A stretch of 64,000 bases of DNA from Tethya wilhelma (GCA_964030475.1 CAXIPT010000003.1:6702511-6766510); one strand, 5' to 3'. Numbered from the stretch's first letter, positions 1 to 11,670 are shown. The notes: generated by a model from the letters alone, not told the origin. Numbers and translations: made by a program.

Positions 1-1402
<1,402 letters not shown>

Positions 1403-2436
1403 AAAACGTTGACACTATGTTAGCTATAAGCTTACAACACTCTAACTCGATCAACTCATACCCAAAACGATTACTATTTGTAATACTGATAGTAAATGTA
1501 TCATGCTGTAGCAATTAAGCATCTTAATGAACACTGTATGTAATCTCTATTTCCTGTATATATGAAATCCTCATCTCACATCCTCTCAAGTTTGATATCT
1601 GATCCACAACTATTGTCAAAGTTTAATATTTACCAAACACCAATTATGAAAAAAGAAATTAGTGCTAGCCCTAGCTGTATTCATTACCCTCCTGTTCCAA
1701 GTAACCATTTACCTGGGAGACTAATTATTGGCATAGATGTTCTGGAATTGTGTTCATTCTGAAAGTGATTACTGTATAAATTATAGTAACTGGAAACATG
1801 GTTGTCTGTATAACACAATAGAAGTATGTGTACATTACCTAGAACTAGAGCATCATTCTTGTCTCATGACACTACATAAATTGTGCACATGCACGTGTCA
1901 CTCCAACCAGCACAATCTCCATTGTATTGGTGCGTGCATACCCTAACTGCACACTATAGCACCATTGTATGCTTATATAATGATCACTTCTAGAACATCA
2001 TAATCAACTATAGAACATATCTATACGTATAGTTTGATAGTTTCAGTTTTAATATACAGCGCTGATGATTTGTGCATGTGTTATAATATTATGGCAGACT
2101 CATGTGGATACATTGTTAGGCATAACAAACAACTCAAATCAAAATATTGATGGAAGGCGCAAATAAATAATTAAAAATGCATGACAGCACAGATTACAAA
2201 AATAATAACGTACACACACAACACAAAATGTTTACAGATTTATAATTAACATGTGATGAATATGCATATATAGTCAATATGACTTCAAAATATGCACTCA
2301 ATCAATGAATGCTGCAAGGACAAGTACAGACAATATGGGTAGCTTTTATGGAACTCACTGAATAAACACACAGCTGAACACATACAGACACACAATGACA
2401 ATGACTTCAAATTACCTTACAAAAACACAAAAGAAG
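1403..2436. other. Intergenic, convergent 3' ends
   Basis: AT-rich sequence between the SMC1 stop and the stop of the convergent kinase gene. I see no convincing exon, RNA gene or repeat; the short open frames here lack family resemblance or splice context. It presumably contains both 3' UTRs, but I could not single out a poly(A) signal. Confidence 0.6.
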
Positions 2437-5016
2437 TTATAAAACTTGTGCTATTTCAACACTGCTAGTGAGATGATGAGTTCTTGTGCACCCACCAACA
2501 ACCATCAGTTCATTGGTTGAAAGCACTGCAGTGTGGCAGTTGTATCGTGGTACTGCCATGTGTGTAATCACCTCCCAACAGTTTGTTTCCTTGTCGTACT
2601 TGTAAATGGCGGCCGAAACTTTGCCTTCTATTTCCACTCCTCCAACAGCCAGTAACTGGCCATTGACTGAGGCACATGTGGTGCGATGAACCGGTATATC
2701 AGCCCGCCTGGTCCATACTTCTTGCGGAGGTGGGGTAAGGGATAGGGAGAGTGTTATTGATCGTTTCAAGCGTTCGGTCAGGGACTTCTGGTGAGAGAAT
2801 GAATTGGTGAAAGATTCCAGTGGTAAGGTGAAGATACTCTTGCCGCCCACAATGCAAACGTCTTTCCCACATATTGACATTGATCCGTTTGTGATTGGTA
2901 CTGGTAGGGATATAGCGGTGCACCATGTCAACGACTGAATGTCCATCACTTCAACTATGGTCGTACCCTCTTCTGGTTGCCCAGTGATGGAGCCTCCAGC
3001 AACCACCAGCTCTTTGCCAGTGTTGACTGTCACTGTGTAGCAGCGGTTGGTGGGCATGGGTGGGAAGGGCTCTGCCCATTTGTTGGTGTCCAATTCGTTG
3101 ATCAGGCTCTGAAGCTTGTTGGTGGTTTCTCGAGTGGAAGAAAGTCGGCCTCCAATTGTTGTTAACAAGCCTTGGACTATTTCCAGACTACTGAATCGTA
3201 AGGCGTTGGTTTGTAGAACAGACCATTCTTCCTTATTGGAGTCGTAGGAGAGTATAGTAGTGCCGTAGCTATAGTAAGCTATGTTGCCATCGACAACGGA
3301 TGATCCTCTCATGATACTTCGAGGTGCATTTTCACCGTCTCTCATGATCATCTCGATCTTGTTGCTCTCTTCCACTGACACTGAGAGCTCCTCGTCAACT
3401 GATTCAGGGGGCGTTCCAAGGTACCTCACCTGGTTGAACAGCAGAGCCCTCTCCTCCGGTCTCTCTTCTTGACTGTGATGATCACCCAGGAGAGGTGTCT
3501 CCATCAGACCGGGGAATCTGATGTCTTCCTGATGCCGTGCTTCCATTTCCAACTGTTCTTCTTCCTCCTTAGCAGCCTGCCAGGGTTGGTAGAGTTGATT
3601 GGCTAGCAGTGGTTGTGGTGGAGATGCAACATTCTGTGATGTAGCTTGTGGAGATGGCTCTGGCTGTGTGATACTGAGTACACTTCCTTTGGTTTGCTCT
3701 TCAGGTTCTGGATGATAGGATGGTTCTGAAGGATTTTTTATCAAAGGTGAGGAATATCGCTCTGATCCGTTCATTGTGTTTTGTGGCTCATCCTCTCCAT
3801 CTTCAGACTCTCTGTACCGGAGTAGCCTTTCAGTGAGGGATTCTATCTCTGTGGACAGTCTTTGGATGGTACGTTGAAAATCCACTTCCATCTTCTCTTT
3901 GATTGTGATCTGTTCTTGTAAGAGTTGCTCACGGTGCATTATCACACTATCTTTATCGTGAAGAAGATCATTTCTGAGCTTGTAATCGTCATCCAGTTGT
4001 TTTTGAAGCAGTCTTATTTCATCTTCCTTTGACTTGACCCATTCCATTGCATGCTTGGCCTCCTCTTTTGCTTCACAAAGGAGATCTTGAAACTCTTTTT
4101 CCTTTATTTTTGTTTTATCAACCAGAATTAGCCCAGAACTGCTGTCTTGATATTGCTGTTTTTCTTTCGTTTTTTCTAGCTCGTCACAAACATCAGCAGC
4201 TGAGGGACGATCTGCTTCACTCAGACTAAGACACTTGTGGATCATGGAAAGTAAAGGGTGGTCTGAATCAATGAAGCTCAGTTGTGCCTTACGTCTCTCA
4301 CTCTCAGGCACGTGGATTTGGATTTCACCCATTGGATAACGGCTATCTTTGACGGTTTTTGTTGCTGGTGCTGGCTCTGTCAGTTGACGGGTGCAGATTT
4401 GAATGAGAAGGGCACCCAATGAGTAGCTATCGTATTTTTCTGTCATTCTAACTTTATGACCAAAGAATGCTTCTGGAGGTGCGTAGGTAATCTTGTGGAG
4501 ATCCAATCTCAATGCAGTAGGATTGAGTGTTGTCATTCCATAATCACTCACCTTAGCCCTCCTGCCAGCAACCACCAGAATATTGTTACTTGTGAGGTTT
4601 TGATGAACGATGTTGTTCATGTGAAGATAGGCTAGGCCAAGAGAGATATCGTGAGAAAGATCAACTTGAGTATGAAACGGCAGCTGAACACTTTCCTCCT
4701 TTAGCAAAAACACAGTTAGGCTTTCATCAACAGCCTCCATTAGTAGTACTGAATCTTTTCCAGGATGTTCAACACCTAAGTACTGAACAAGATTGGGGTG
4801 GTTGATTTTGGTCGACAGCAACACTTCCTCCAACTTCTGTTTTGCTTCTGAATCACTTGGATCAACAATGTTTGGATGAAAGATCTTTGCAACACATGAC
4901 AGTTGGTCACATTTTGCTGAGTATACTGTTCCAAAGGAACCCAGTCCAAGAGATTTTCTAGAGATGTCAAAATTTTTGTAACGAAAGTTTCTACTTGCTC
5001 CAATCTGTTGTGCCAT
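2437..5016 (-). CDS. Protein kinase-like / coiled-coil / kelch-repeat protein
   Basis: Single uninterrupted 859-codon frame. Residues ~17-285 form a protein kinase fold: glycine loop GLGSFGTVY (24-32), VAIK-type lysine K44 and a C-lobe APPE motif near 180. The HRD motif reads HQN (138-140), so the catalytic aspartate is Asn140, while N145 is kept. DFG reads DYG (158-160). Residues ~295-405 are rich in heptad-like E/K/Q/L and should form a coiled coil. About 410-550 is low-complexity linker. About 560-859 holds kelch repeats with repeated (V)VGG turns and a final W..(I)..M..PRYNCHTAV repeat, giving a beta-propeller. Kelch propellers bind protein partners, and the N-lobe resembles tyrosine-kinase-like/IRAK-type domains. 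Weak or absent phosphotransfer is inferred from Asn140. Start chosen as the first Met, directly before the kinase fold. It is divergent from the arylsulfatase array. Confidence 0.85.
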   Translation of the reverse strand: MAQQIGASRNFRYKNFDISRKSLGLGSFGTVYSAKCDQLSCVAKIFHPNIVDPSDSEAKQKLEEVLLSTKINHPNLVQYLGVEHPGKDSVLLMEAVDESLTVFLLKEESVQLPFHTQVDLSHDISLGLAYLHMNNIVHQNLTSNNILVVAGRRAKVSDYGMTTLNPTALRLDLHKITYAPPEAFFGHKVRMTEKYDSYSLGALLIQICTRQLTEPAPATKTVKDSRYPMGEIQIHVPESERRKAQLSFIDSDHPLLSMIHKCLSLSEADRPSAADVCDELEKTKEKQQYQDSSSGLILVDKTKIKEKEFQDLLCEAKEEAKHAMEWVKSKEDEIRLLQKQLDDDYKLRNDLLHDKDSVIMHREQLLQEQITIKEKMEVDFQRTIQRLSTEIESLTERLLRYRESEDGEDEPQNTMNGSERYSSPLIKNPSEPSYHPEPEEQTKGSVLSITQPEPSPQATSQNVASPPQPLLANQLYQPWQAAKEEEEQLEMEARHQEDIRFPGLMETPLLGDHHSQEERPEERALLFNQVRYLGTPPESVDEELSVSVEESNKIEMIMRDGENAPRSIMRGSSVVDGNIAYYSYGTTILSYDSNKEEWSVLQTNALRFSSLEIVQGLLTTIGGRLSSTRETTNKLQSLINELDTNKWAEPFPPMPTNRCYTVTVNTGKELVVAGGSITGQPEEGTTIVEVMDIQSLTWCTAISLPVPITNGSMSICGKDVCIVGGKSIFTLPLESFTNSFSHQKSLTERLKRSITLSLSLTPPPQEVWTRRADIPVHRTTCASVNGQLLAVGGVEIEGKVSAAIYKYDKETNCWEVITHMAVPRYNCHTAVLSTNELMVVGGCTRTHHLTSSVEIAQVL

Positions 5017-6073
5017 AGTTAGCTATAGATAAATCAAAATCTAAGATAAAAACATGTCTATAACTCACTTAAATTCATATATACACACTAGATTGCAAGA
5101 CTTGCAACAGATTGCAAAATTTGTTGCGCATGCAAGCTGTCACTGGATATATCTTTAGCTTGCAGTCACATGCATAAAACCAACAATGTCGTATTGTCCT
5201 TAGAAACAACTGCTGCATAGGACTGTACACTGAGTGAGTTCTGTGAACCCATTTTAGGTATGTTGTTTATCTTAGTTTGTATGATGTGGTAGTATATCTA
5301 TTGTCTACTGAATAATAGCATGTGCAGAGCATGCATTAATTTGTGGGCAATAAGAAGTTCCCTGAAGTGTCATTGTTGCCTCTGAGTCATCTATATGCCT
5401 GATTTGTATCTGCCATGGGTACAAAGTCTGGCAGTCAACAATCATGCAGTCAGCAAACAATCTGGGCAACATAACAATTCAAAGCACCCAAGTTATTTAT
5501 CCCAACAGTCTACTCATAAATGAACAGAGGGAGGAGGTTCATTAGTTCGATCCATACCAGTGTATTCAATTGTTACAACATACAACCACATGTAGCAACT
5601 AAACAACAATGCATAAAGGAAAGATAGTTTAGGCTATGACTGTGACACATGCATGCACAATCATGCATACTCAAGTCAAGTGATGGGTCAATGCATTGGG
5701 TGTGTTGGTATGTGGGTGCATTATAAGTGTAGTTTGAGGTAATCAGTGGCTATTTTCCTTTTTAATTATTGACAGCTGTTATGGAGACAGGATATACTAA
5801 AAAATTTAATGCATTCACAATGATGTAACTGTATAGCTGTTTCCAGTTCAGTTGCAGTATACCCCTTTTCCATTACTATATAGTAAGTCCATTTTATACG
5901 TGTGTATACTGTACCAAAAGTATATAACTTAATATACTCTTGCCTATACAAATGTGATTTTCTATTGAATCATTCTTAGTGTGTATAGTCCAAATTAAAT
6001 ACATTGACATCAATTCCACGCATGCAAGGGAAGATAACTACATGCAAATTCAAACATGAATACCCTTATCTTG
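5017..6073. other. Divergent intergenic region (kinase / arylsulfatase)
   Basis: Shared 5' region of the minus-strand kinase-kelch gene and the first plus-strand arylsulfatase. AT-rich with no exon I can support. Open frames here are short and unlike known families. Confidence 0.5.
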
Positions 6074-6083
6074 GTCACCTGAC
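6074..6083. promoter_or_regulatory. CLEAR/E-box-like site upstream of arylsulfatase 1
   Basis: GTCACCTGAC lies 149 nt upstream of the ATG at 6223. It differs by one base from the MiT/TFE CLEAR palindrome GTCACGTGAC that drives lysosomal genes in vertebrates. The same 10-mer precedes copies 2 and 4. Function is inferred. Confidence 0.4.
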
Positions 6084-6222
6084 ACTATAGCTTCAGGTGT
6101 TTTGCAGTTACAAGAGATAGCAAAAGCTGTTTAAGAAATATTCTACTGATAATTTTAGTAATAAAGTTAGAATAAAGGCTAAGCTCTGGTTTATGCATGC
6201 TCTTTATGATACTAAAGTGACA

Positions 6223-7737
6223 ATGGTGAAGCAGACCACTATTTTGGGTCTATTTTTTATTGCCTTGGTGAGCTATTCCTTTAGCCACCCAACAGCAACT
6301 AAACCCAACATTATGTTTGTCCTGGTTGATGACTGGGGGTTTTCTGAAGCTGGCTTTCGTAACCCAGCAGTGAAGACACCCACCTTTGACATGTTGGTCA
6401 AAACAGGCCTCATACTAAACAGACACTACGTCTTCAAATACTGTTCTCCTTCTCGTGCTGCTTTCTTGTCAGGGAGATGGCCTCACCATTGCCACCAGTG
6501 GAACATGGACCCCCCTAATGTTACTGTCGGACTGAATCTTAAGTTTACGACTTTGCCACAGAAACTCAAGCAAGCTGGCTACTCAACTCACCTGGTTGGC
6601 AAATGGCATGCAGGCTTCTTTGATCCAGCTTACCTACCAATAAACAGAGGGTTTGACTCCTCGTCCGGCTTCATGACAGGAGGTGAAGATCATTTTACTC
6701 AGATGCGTGACTGTGCTGTTGATTACTGGAAGAACAATGATGTTGATACTCGAAATGGAACTTATGATGACTACAACTATGTTGATGATATCACAGAAAT
6801 ATTTGAAAACCTCAAACCATCGAAACCACTGTTTCTCTACTTGCCTCTTCATAATATTCACGGTCCTATTGAAGCCCCTCAAGACTGGATTGACTTGTAT
6901 GAAAAGAACTCGACATGTGATCGCCGTTGTACACTTCAAGCTATGGTTAGCATAGCAGACAATGTGACAAAACATGCTATAGATCTTCTAAAGAAGAAGA
7001 ACATGTGGGATAACACTCTGATAGTGGTGTCTGCTGACAACGGTGGCTGTGGAAGCAGCAACTATCCTCTTAAAGGATCCAAAATGAACTTCTTTGAAGG
7101 TGGAGTAAGGGCTATAGCATTTGTAGGTGGTGGCTATCTCCCAGAAAGTGTCAGGGGTAAAACTACTGATGGCTTCATTCACATAGCTGACTGGTATCCA
7201 ACACTGTGTAAGCTAGCTGGAGTAGATCCTTCTGACTCTGGAGAGGGTATATTCCCGGTTGACGGTCTTGACGTATGGCCCATCATCTCAGGTGAAAACC
7301 CTAGTACACCTCATGAAGAAATACCACTTGGTTACAATTTCAAATACGATCTAAACAACAAAAGTGCACCTTATTCAGGTGCAATAATAGCTGGAAAGTA
7401 TAAATTGATTGTAGGGGCACAAGGGGATATTTGCGGTGGCACACACTGGACAACTAAAGATGCACCTTGTTCGAAGGGAGACCAGGGTGAGGACTGTGAC
7501 CCTTACTGTCTCTACAATATCATTGATGATCCTGAAGAACGTAAAGAGCTTTCAAAGAGTGAGCCGGAGATTTTAAAAGAGATGCTAGAGCGATACAACA
7601 AGTTTGAGAAGGAGCCGAGAGAGATGCAAGATCAAGGTTGGCACAGCATGACTGAGCTACCAATTGACACGAATGTAACATGTCAGTACCTCAGTGATAA
7701 AGGCGGCTATTGGAGACCATGGAGAAATGTGAACTAA
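6223..7737 (+). CDS. Arylsulfatase (ARSB-like), tandem copy 1
   Basis: A secreted or lysosomal type I sulfatase hydrolysing sulfate esters, most like the N-acetylgalactosamine-4-sulfatase (ARSB/ARSI/ARSJ) group. The frame is open from ATG 6193, but the ATG at 6223 gives a compact signal peptide (MVKQTTILGLFFIALVSYSF) and 504 residues, matching copy 3. Key features, numbered from 6223: the metal-binding VLVDDWGF at 34-41, sulfatase signature 1 YCSPSRAAFLSGR at 73-85 with Cys74 as formylglycine precursor, and signature 2 GYSTHLVGKWH about 50 residues on. Family length is ~500 residues. The coding region is intronless. A substrate cannot be read from sequence; glycosaminoglycan or matrix sulfate is plausible. 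It is unusual among the four copies in having HHCHQWN where the others have HHAHQWN, and GKWHAG instead of GKWHEG. Confidence 0.93.
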   Translation: MVKQTTILGLFFIALVSYSFSHPTATKPNIMFVLVDDWGFSEAGFRNPAVKTPTFDMLVKTGLILNRHYVFKYCSPSRAAFLSGRWPHHCHQWNMDPPNVTVGLNLKFTTLPQKLKQAGYSTHLVGKWHAGFFDPAYLPINRGFDSSSGFMTGGEDHFTQMRDCAVDYWKNNDVDTRNGTYDDYNYVDDITEIFENLKPSKPLFLYLPLHNIHGPIEAPQDWIDLYEKNSTCDRRCTLQAMVSIADNVTKHAIDLLKKKNMWDNTLIVVSADNGGCGSSNYPLKGSKMNFFEGGVRAIAFVGGGYLPESVRGKTTDGFIHIADWYPTLCKLAGVDPSDSGEGIFPVDGLDVWPIISGENPSTPHEEIPLGYNFKYDLNNKSAPYSGAIIAGKYKLIVGAQGDICGGTHWTTKDAPCSKGDQGEDCDPYCLYNIIDDPEERKELSKSEPEILKEMLERYNKFEKEPREMQDQGWHSMTELPIDTNVTCQYLSDKGGYWRPWRNVN

Positions 7738-7894
7738 GCGGAACCATTCTACAATTTGCATGGTTGAGTTTTGTTGGATTTTCATTCATTGAGTTGCTGT
7801 ACAATTGTCATGCAATAAGTTTATTCATGCTCCATGAATGCATGACTGGGCATCAAGATTGATACATACATGTGAATTTAGTCACAAGGTGTGA

Positions 7895-7904
7895 GTCACC
7901 TGAC
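7895..7904. promoter_or_regulatory. CLEAR/E-box-like site upstream of arylsulfatase 2
   Basis: GTCACCTGAC, identical to the site before copies 1 and 4, lies 164 nt upstream of the ATG at 8068. It sits inside TGAGTCACCTGAC, so it also overlaps an AP-1-like TGAGTCA. Confidence 0.4.
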
Positions 7905-7977
7905 ATCATATATACTATAACCAAATCAAAACTCATCCAAAGGTAAAGCTTAAGGCCATAGCTATATATAATCTCAG

Positions 7978-8040
7978 GTAAGTTAGTATGTAGGTTTATC
8001 CAAATCCTAGCGGCTACATGTGTTTTTGAATTCCTTACAG
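7978..8040 (+). other. Predicted 5' UTR intron of arylsulfatase 2
   Basis: CTCAG|GTAAGT donor and CTTACAG acceptor enclose a 63-nt intron ending 27 nt before the ATG at 8068. The open frame reaches upstream from the ATG only through a GTG codon at 8020, which is inside this intron and is not a plausible eukaryotic start. Confidence 0.6.
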
Positions 8041-8067
8041 TTTATAGTGTCTATAGAGCTTGAAGAA

Positions 8068-9585
8068 ATGTCACAGCTACACCATTCTTTATTCCTCTTG
8101 ATCTCCATACTGGTGAGTAGTACACTCTCTCATCCAACAGCATCTAAACCCAACATTGTGTTTGTCCTGGTTGATGATTGGGGATTTGCTGAAGTTGGCT
8201 TTCGTAACCCAGCAGTGAAGACACCCACCTTTGACATGCTGGCCAAAACAGGTCTCATTCTAAACAGACACTATGTCTTCAAGTACTGCTCTCCTTCTCG
8301 TGCATCCTTGCTATCAGGGAGATGGCCTCACCACGCCCACCAATGGAACCCTGATCCACCTGGTGTTACAGTAGGACTGAACATCAAGTTTACTACTCTC
8401 CCTCAGAAGCTTAAGCAAGTTGGTTACTCGACCCACATTGTTGGCAAGTGGCATGAAGGATTTTACGACCCTGTTTATTTACCTATAAACAGAGGTTTTG
8501 ATACTTCCTCTGGCTTTCTAACAGGAGCTGAAGACCACTTTAACCAAACTCGAGACTGTGCAGTAGATTACTGGAAGAACAAAGATGTTGACACTCGAAA
8601 TGGAACATATGATGACTATAACTATATGAAAGATCTTAAGGAAATTTTTGACAATCACGATGCATCAACTCCACTCTTTCTATATCTGCCTCTTCACAAT
8701 ATCCATAGTCCCATAGAGGCTCCTGAAGAGTGGCTTGATCTGTATGCCAAAAACTCTACTTGTGATAGACGTCGTACCATACAGGCTATGGTTAGTGTAG
8801 CCGATAGTGTGACTGGACTTGTTGTGACCAATTTACAGAAGCACAACATGTATGAGAACACACTAATAGTTGTTTCTGCTGACAATGGCGGCTGTGGAAG
8901 CAGCAACCATCCCCTAAAGGGATCAAAAATGAACTTTTTTGAAGGTGGAGTGAGGGCCCTAGCATTTGCAAGTGGAGGTTTTCTACCAAAGAGCGCAGTT
9001 GGAAAATCTTCCGATGGCTTCATCCACATAGCAGACTGGTACCCGACACTGTGTAAGCTAGCTGGAGTAGATCCCTCAGATTCTGGAGAGGGTAAATTCC
9101 CAGTGGATGGTCTTGACATATGGCCCATCATTACTGGTGAGAACACTAGTACACCTCATGAAGAAATACCATTGGGTTACAACTTTAAGTTTGACTACAT
9201 GAACGGCAATGGATCATACTCAGGAGCTTTGATTGCTGGAAACTACAAACTGATTGTGGGGAAACAAGGACCAGGATGTGCAGGTCCAAACTGGAGTGCT
9301 CTAGATAACCCATGCTCAAAGCCAGAGATCGGAGAAAACTGTGATCCTTACTGCCTTTACAATATCATTGATGATCCAGAAGAACGTAAAGAGCTTTCAA
9401 AGAGTGAGCCAAAAATTTTGAAAGAGATGCTTGAGCGATATAACAAGTACGGGAAGGAGCCAAGAGAGATGCAGGATCAGGGTTATCATAGCATAATGCA
9501 GCTACCTCAAGACCCTAATGCTACAGTGTGTCAGTACATGAGCAATCATGGTAGTTATTGGCGGCCATGGAAGAATTTGGACTGA
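8068..9585 (+). CDS. Arylsulfatase (ARSB-like), tandem copy 2
   Basis: Second intronless sulfatase of the array, 505 residues from ATG 8068, with an N-terminal hydrophobic signal peptide (MSQLHHSLFLLISILVSSTL). It has the same landmarks as copy 1: VLVDDWGFAE, active-site YCSPSRASLLSGR with the Cys converted to formylglycine in active sulfatases, GYSTHIVGKWHEG, and the conserved NGGCGSSNHPLKGSK segment. Catalysis needs a formylglycine-generating enzyme encoded elsewhere. Upstream are a predicted short 5' UTR intron and a CLEAR-like motif. The reading frame is intact throughout. Copies 2, 3 and 4 resemble one another more than copy 1 around the active site, suggesting later duplications. Confidence 0.93.
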   Translation: MSQLHHSLFLLISILVSSTLSHPTASKPNIVFVLVDDWGFAEVGFRNPAVKTPTFDMLAKTGLILNRHYVFKYCSPSRASLLSGRWPHHAHQWNPDPPGVTVGLNIKFTTLPQKLKQVGYSTHIVGKWHEGFYDPVYLPINRGFDTSSGFLTGAEDHFNQTRDCAVDYWKNKDVDTRNGTYDDYNYMKDLKEIFDNHDASTPLFLYLPLHNIHSPIEAPEEWLDLYAKNSTCDRRRTIQAMVSVADSVTGLVVTNLQKHNMYENTLIVVSADNGGCGSSNHPLKGSKMNFFEGGVRALAFASGGFLPKSAVGKSSDGFIHIADWYPTLCKLAGVDPSDSGEGKFPVDGLDIWPIITGENTSTPHEEIPLGYNFKFDYMNGNGSYSGALIAGNYKLIVGKQGPGCAGPNWSALDNPCSKPEIGENCDPYCLYNIIDDPEERKELSKSEPKILKEMLERYNKYGKEPREMQDQGYHSIMQLPQDPNATVCQYMSNHGSYWRPWKNLD

Positions 9586-9723
9586 TGGAAATTAACATAA
9601 ATGCACAATTAATATTTTATAATATTATTTTTTGAGTTCTGAATTGTTTTTTCAAGTCTTAGTAGACCATGTTGGATATTCATGCAAGTCAGGATTAATA
9701 GTATGAATGTTGTTAATAACTGA

Positions 9724-9733
9724 ATCACATGAT
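9724..9733. promoter_or_regulatory. M-box-like site upstream of arylsulfatase 3
   Basis: ATCACATGAT, containing TCACATGA (reverse of the MITF M-box TCATGTGA), lies 199 nt upstream of the ATG at 9923, in the position where the other copies have GTCACCTGAC. Confidence 0.35.
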
Positions 9734-9922
9734 CTTTATTATAACCATTGGCTGCATATGCACTAGCTAGCCAGCTAGAGATCATATAACAGGCAAGCAA
9801 AAGAAACGGTGTAAGCAGGCATTAAAGTTGTGTGTGTAATAAAACAATCAAGTGTATAAACAAGAAAAGTATTCAGCGTTCATCATTATCCAGCTATATA
9901 TCTATCTACCTATATGTAGAGG

Positions 9923-11437
9923 ATGATGATGTTACAGGCTTCTACTTTGCTACCTATCTTCCTTGTATTGGTGTCCAGTGCACTTTCTCATCCAACAGTG
10001 ACAAAGCCCAACATTGTGTTTGTCCTGGTTGATGACTGGGGATTTGCTGAAGCTGGATTTCGTAACCCGGCTCTAAAGACACCCACCTTTGACATGTTGG
10101 CCAAAACAGGTCTCATTCTAAACAGACACTATGTCTTCAGATACTGCTCACCTTCTCGTGCCTCCTTGCTATCAGGGAGATGGCCTCACCACGCCCACCA
10201 ATGGAACCCTGATCCTCCTGGTGCTACGGTAGGACTAAACATCAAGTTTACCACCTTACCACAAAAGTTAAAACAAGCTGGTTACTCAACCCACATTGTT
10301 GGCAAGTGGCATGAAGGATTTTACGACCCAGCTTATTTACCTATAAACAGAGGGTTTGATACCTCTTCAGGCTTCCTAACAGGTATGGAGGATCATTTCA
10401 ATCAGACTCGAGAATGTGCTGTTGACTACTGGAAAAACAATGATGTCGACCCACGAAACGGAACCTATGACGACTACAACTATGTGAATGATCTTACTGA
10501 AGTGTTTGACAATCTCAAACCATCAACTCCAATGTTTCTCTACTTGCCTCTTCACAATATTCATGGTCCTATTGAAGCTCCCCAAGATTGGATTGACAAG
10601 TATGCTGAAAACTCTACATGCGCTACTCGTCGTGTAATACAGGCAATGGTTAGCATAGCCGACAATGTGACAGGACATGTTGTAAATCTTTTGAAGAAGA
10701 ACAGCATGTGGGATAACACTCTGATAGTGGTGTCTGCTGACAATGGTGGCTGTGGAAGCAGCAACTACCCTCTGAAAGGATCCAAAATGAACTTCTTCGA
10801 AGGTGGAGTAAGGGCTATGGCTTTCGCTAATGGTGGCTTTCTCCCTAAGAGTGCAAAGGGTACAACATCTGAAGGGTTCATCCACATAGCAGACTGGTAC
10901 CCAACACTGTGCAAACTAGCTGGGGTAGATCCTTCTGACTCGGGAGAGGGTAAATTCCCAGTGGACGGTCTTGACATATGGCCCATCATCACTGGTGAGA
11001 ACAGTACTACACCCCACGATGAAATAATATTAGGTTATAACTACAAGTACAACTACAACAATATGGTGGGATACCCAACTGGTGCCCTTATTTGGGGAAA
11101 ATATAAACTAATTATGGGCCAACAAGGAAAAAACTGTGGAGGTCCAGAATGGAAGGCATTAGATGCACCATGCTCAAAAGCAGAAATGGGTGAAGACTGT
11201 GATCCTTACTGTCTTTACAATATCATTGATGATCCTGAAGAACGTAAAGAACTCTCAAAAACTGAGCCCAAGATTTTGAAAGAGATGCTTGAGCGTTATA
11301 ATAAGTATGGGAAAGAGCCAAGAGAGATGCAAGATCAGGGTTACCATAGCACAATGGATTTGCCACAGGATCCAAATGTGTGTCAGTATCTCAGTGATCA
11401 TGGTAGTTATTGGCGGCCATGGAAAAATGTGGACTGA
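9923..11437 (+). CDS. Arylsulfatase (ARSB-like), tandem copy 3
   Basis: Third intronless sulfatase, 504 residues, beginning with three consecutive ATGs at 9923 (MMMLQASTLLPIFLVLVSSA signal peptide). It has an intact formylglycine motif YCSPSRASLLSGR, VLVDDWGFAE metal site, GYSTHIVGKWHEG and the C-terminal DCDPYCLYNIIDDPEERKEL block shared by all four copies. N-glycosylation sequons such as NGT and NST occur as expected for a secretory-pathway enzyme. Spacing to copy 2 is about 340 nt and to copy 4 about 340 nt, so the array is compact and each gene has its own short promoter. Substrate is unknown; its divergence from copy 1 near residues 340-420 could alter specificity. Confidence 0.93.
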   Translation: MMMLQASTLLPIFLVLVSSALSHPTVTKPNIVFVLVDDWGFAEAGFRNPALKTPTFDMLAKTGLILNRHYVFRYCSPSRASLLSGRWPHHAHQWNPDPPGATVGLNIKFTTLPQKLKQAGYSTHIVGKWHEGFYDPAYLPINRGFDTSSGFLTGMEDHFNQTRECAVDYWKNNDVDPRNGTYDDYNYVNDLTEVFDNLKPSTPMFLYLPLHNIHGPIEAPQDWIDKYAENSTCATRRVIQAMVSIADNVTGHVVNLLKKNSMWDNTLIVVSADNGGCGSSNYPLKGSKMNFFEGGVRAMAFANGGFLPKSAKGTTSEGFIHIADWYPTLCKLAGVDPSDSGEGKFPVDGLDIWPIITGENSTTPHDEIILGYNYKYNYNNMVGYPTGALIWGKYKLIMGQQGKNCGGPEWKALDAPCSKAEMGEDCDPYCLYNIIDDPEERKELSKTEPKILKEMLERYNKYGKEPREMQDQGYHSTMDLPQDPNVCQYLSDHGSYWRPWKNVD

Positions 11438-11606
11438 AGTGATTACACTAATGTTTTCTTAAGGTTTCGGTTTTGTTTTGGGTTTAGACCACTTTTAAAT
11501 TGAATATCACTAAATGGATAATTCTTTATAATTCAGAATATTATTCTATGTAGACCATTACTAAACAGTTATATAGCACTGAGTGAATTTCATTAATTTA
11601 AGCTGA

Positions 11607-11616
11607 GTCACCTGAC
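11607..11616. promoter_or_regulatory. CLEAR/E-box-like site upstream of arylsulfatase 4
   Basis: GTCACCTGAC within TGAGTCACCTGAC, a 13-mer identical to the one before copy 2, 169 nt upstream of the ATG at 11776. Confidence 0.4.
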
Positions 11617-11670
11617 TATTATGAATAGACATCTGTTTATCATCTCATGCAGTATGGTGAATCTATGCAG

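Noticed and set aside
8020..8067. Upstream extension of arylsulfatase 2
   Set aside because: It starts with GTG and lies mostly in a predicted 5' UTR intron; the ATG at 8068 begins a proper signal peptide.
8694..9146. 150-codon minus-strand open frame inside arylsulfatase 2, with similar ones in copies 3 and 4
   Set aside because: Antisense shadow frames produced by the conserved sulfatase coding sequence.
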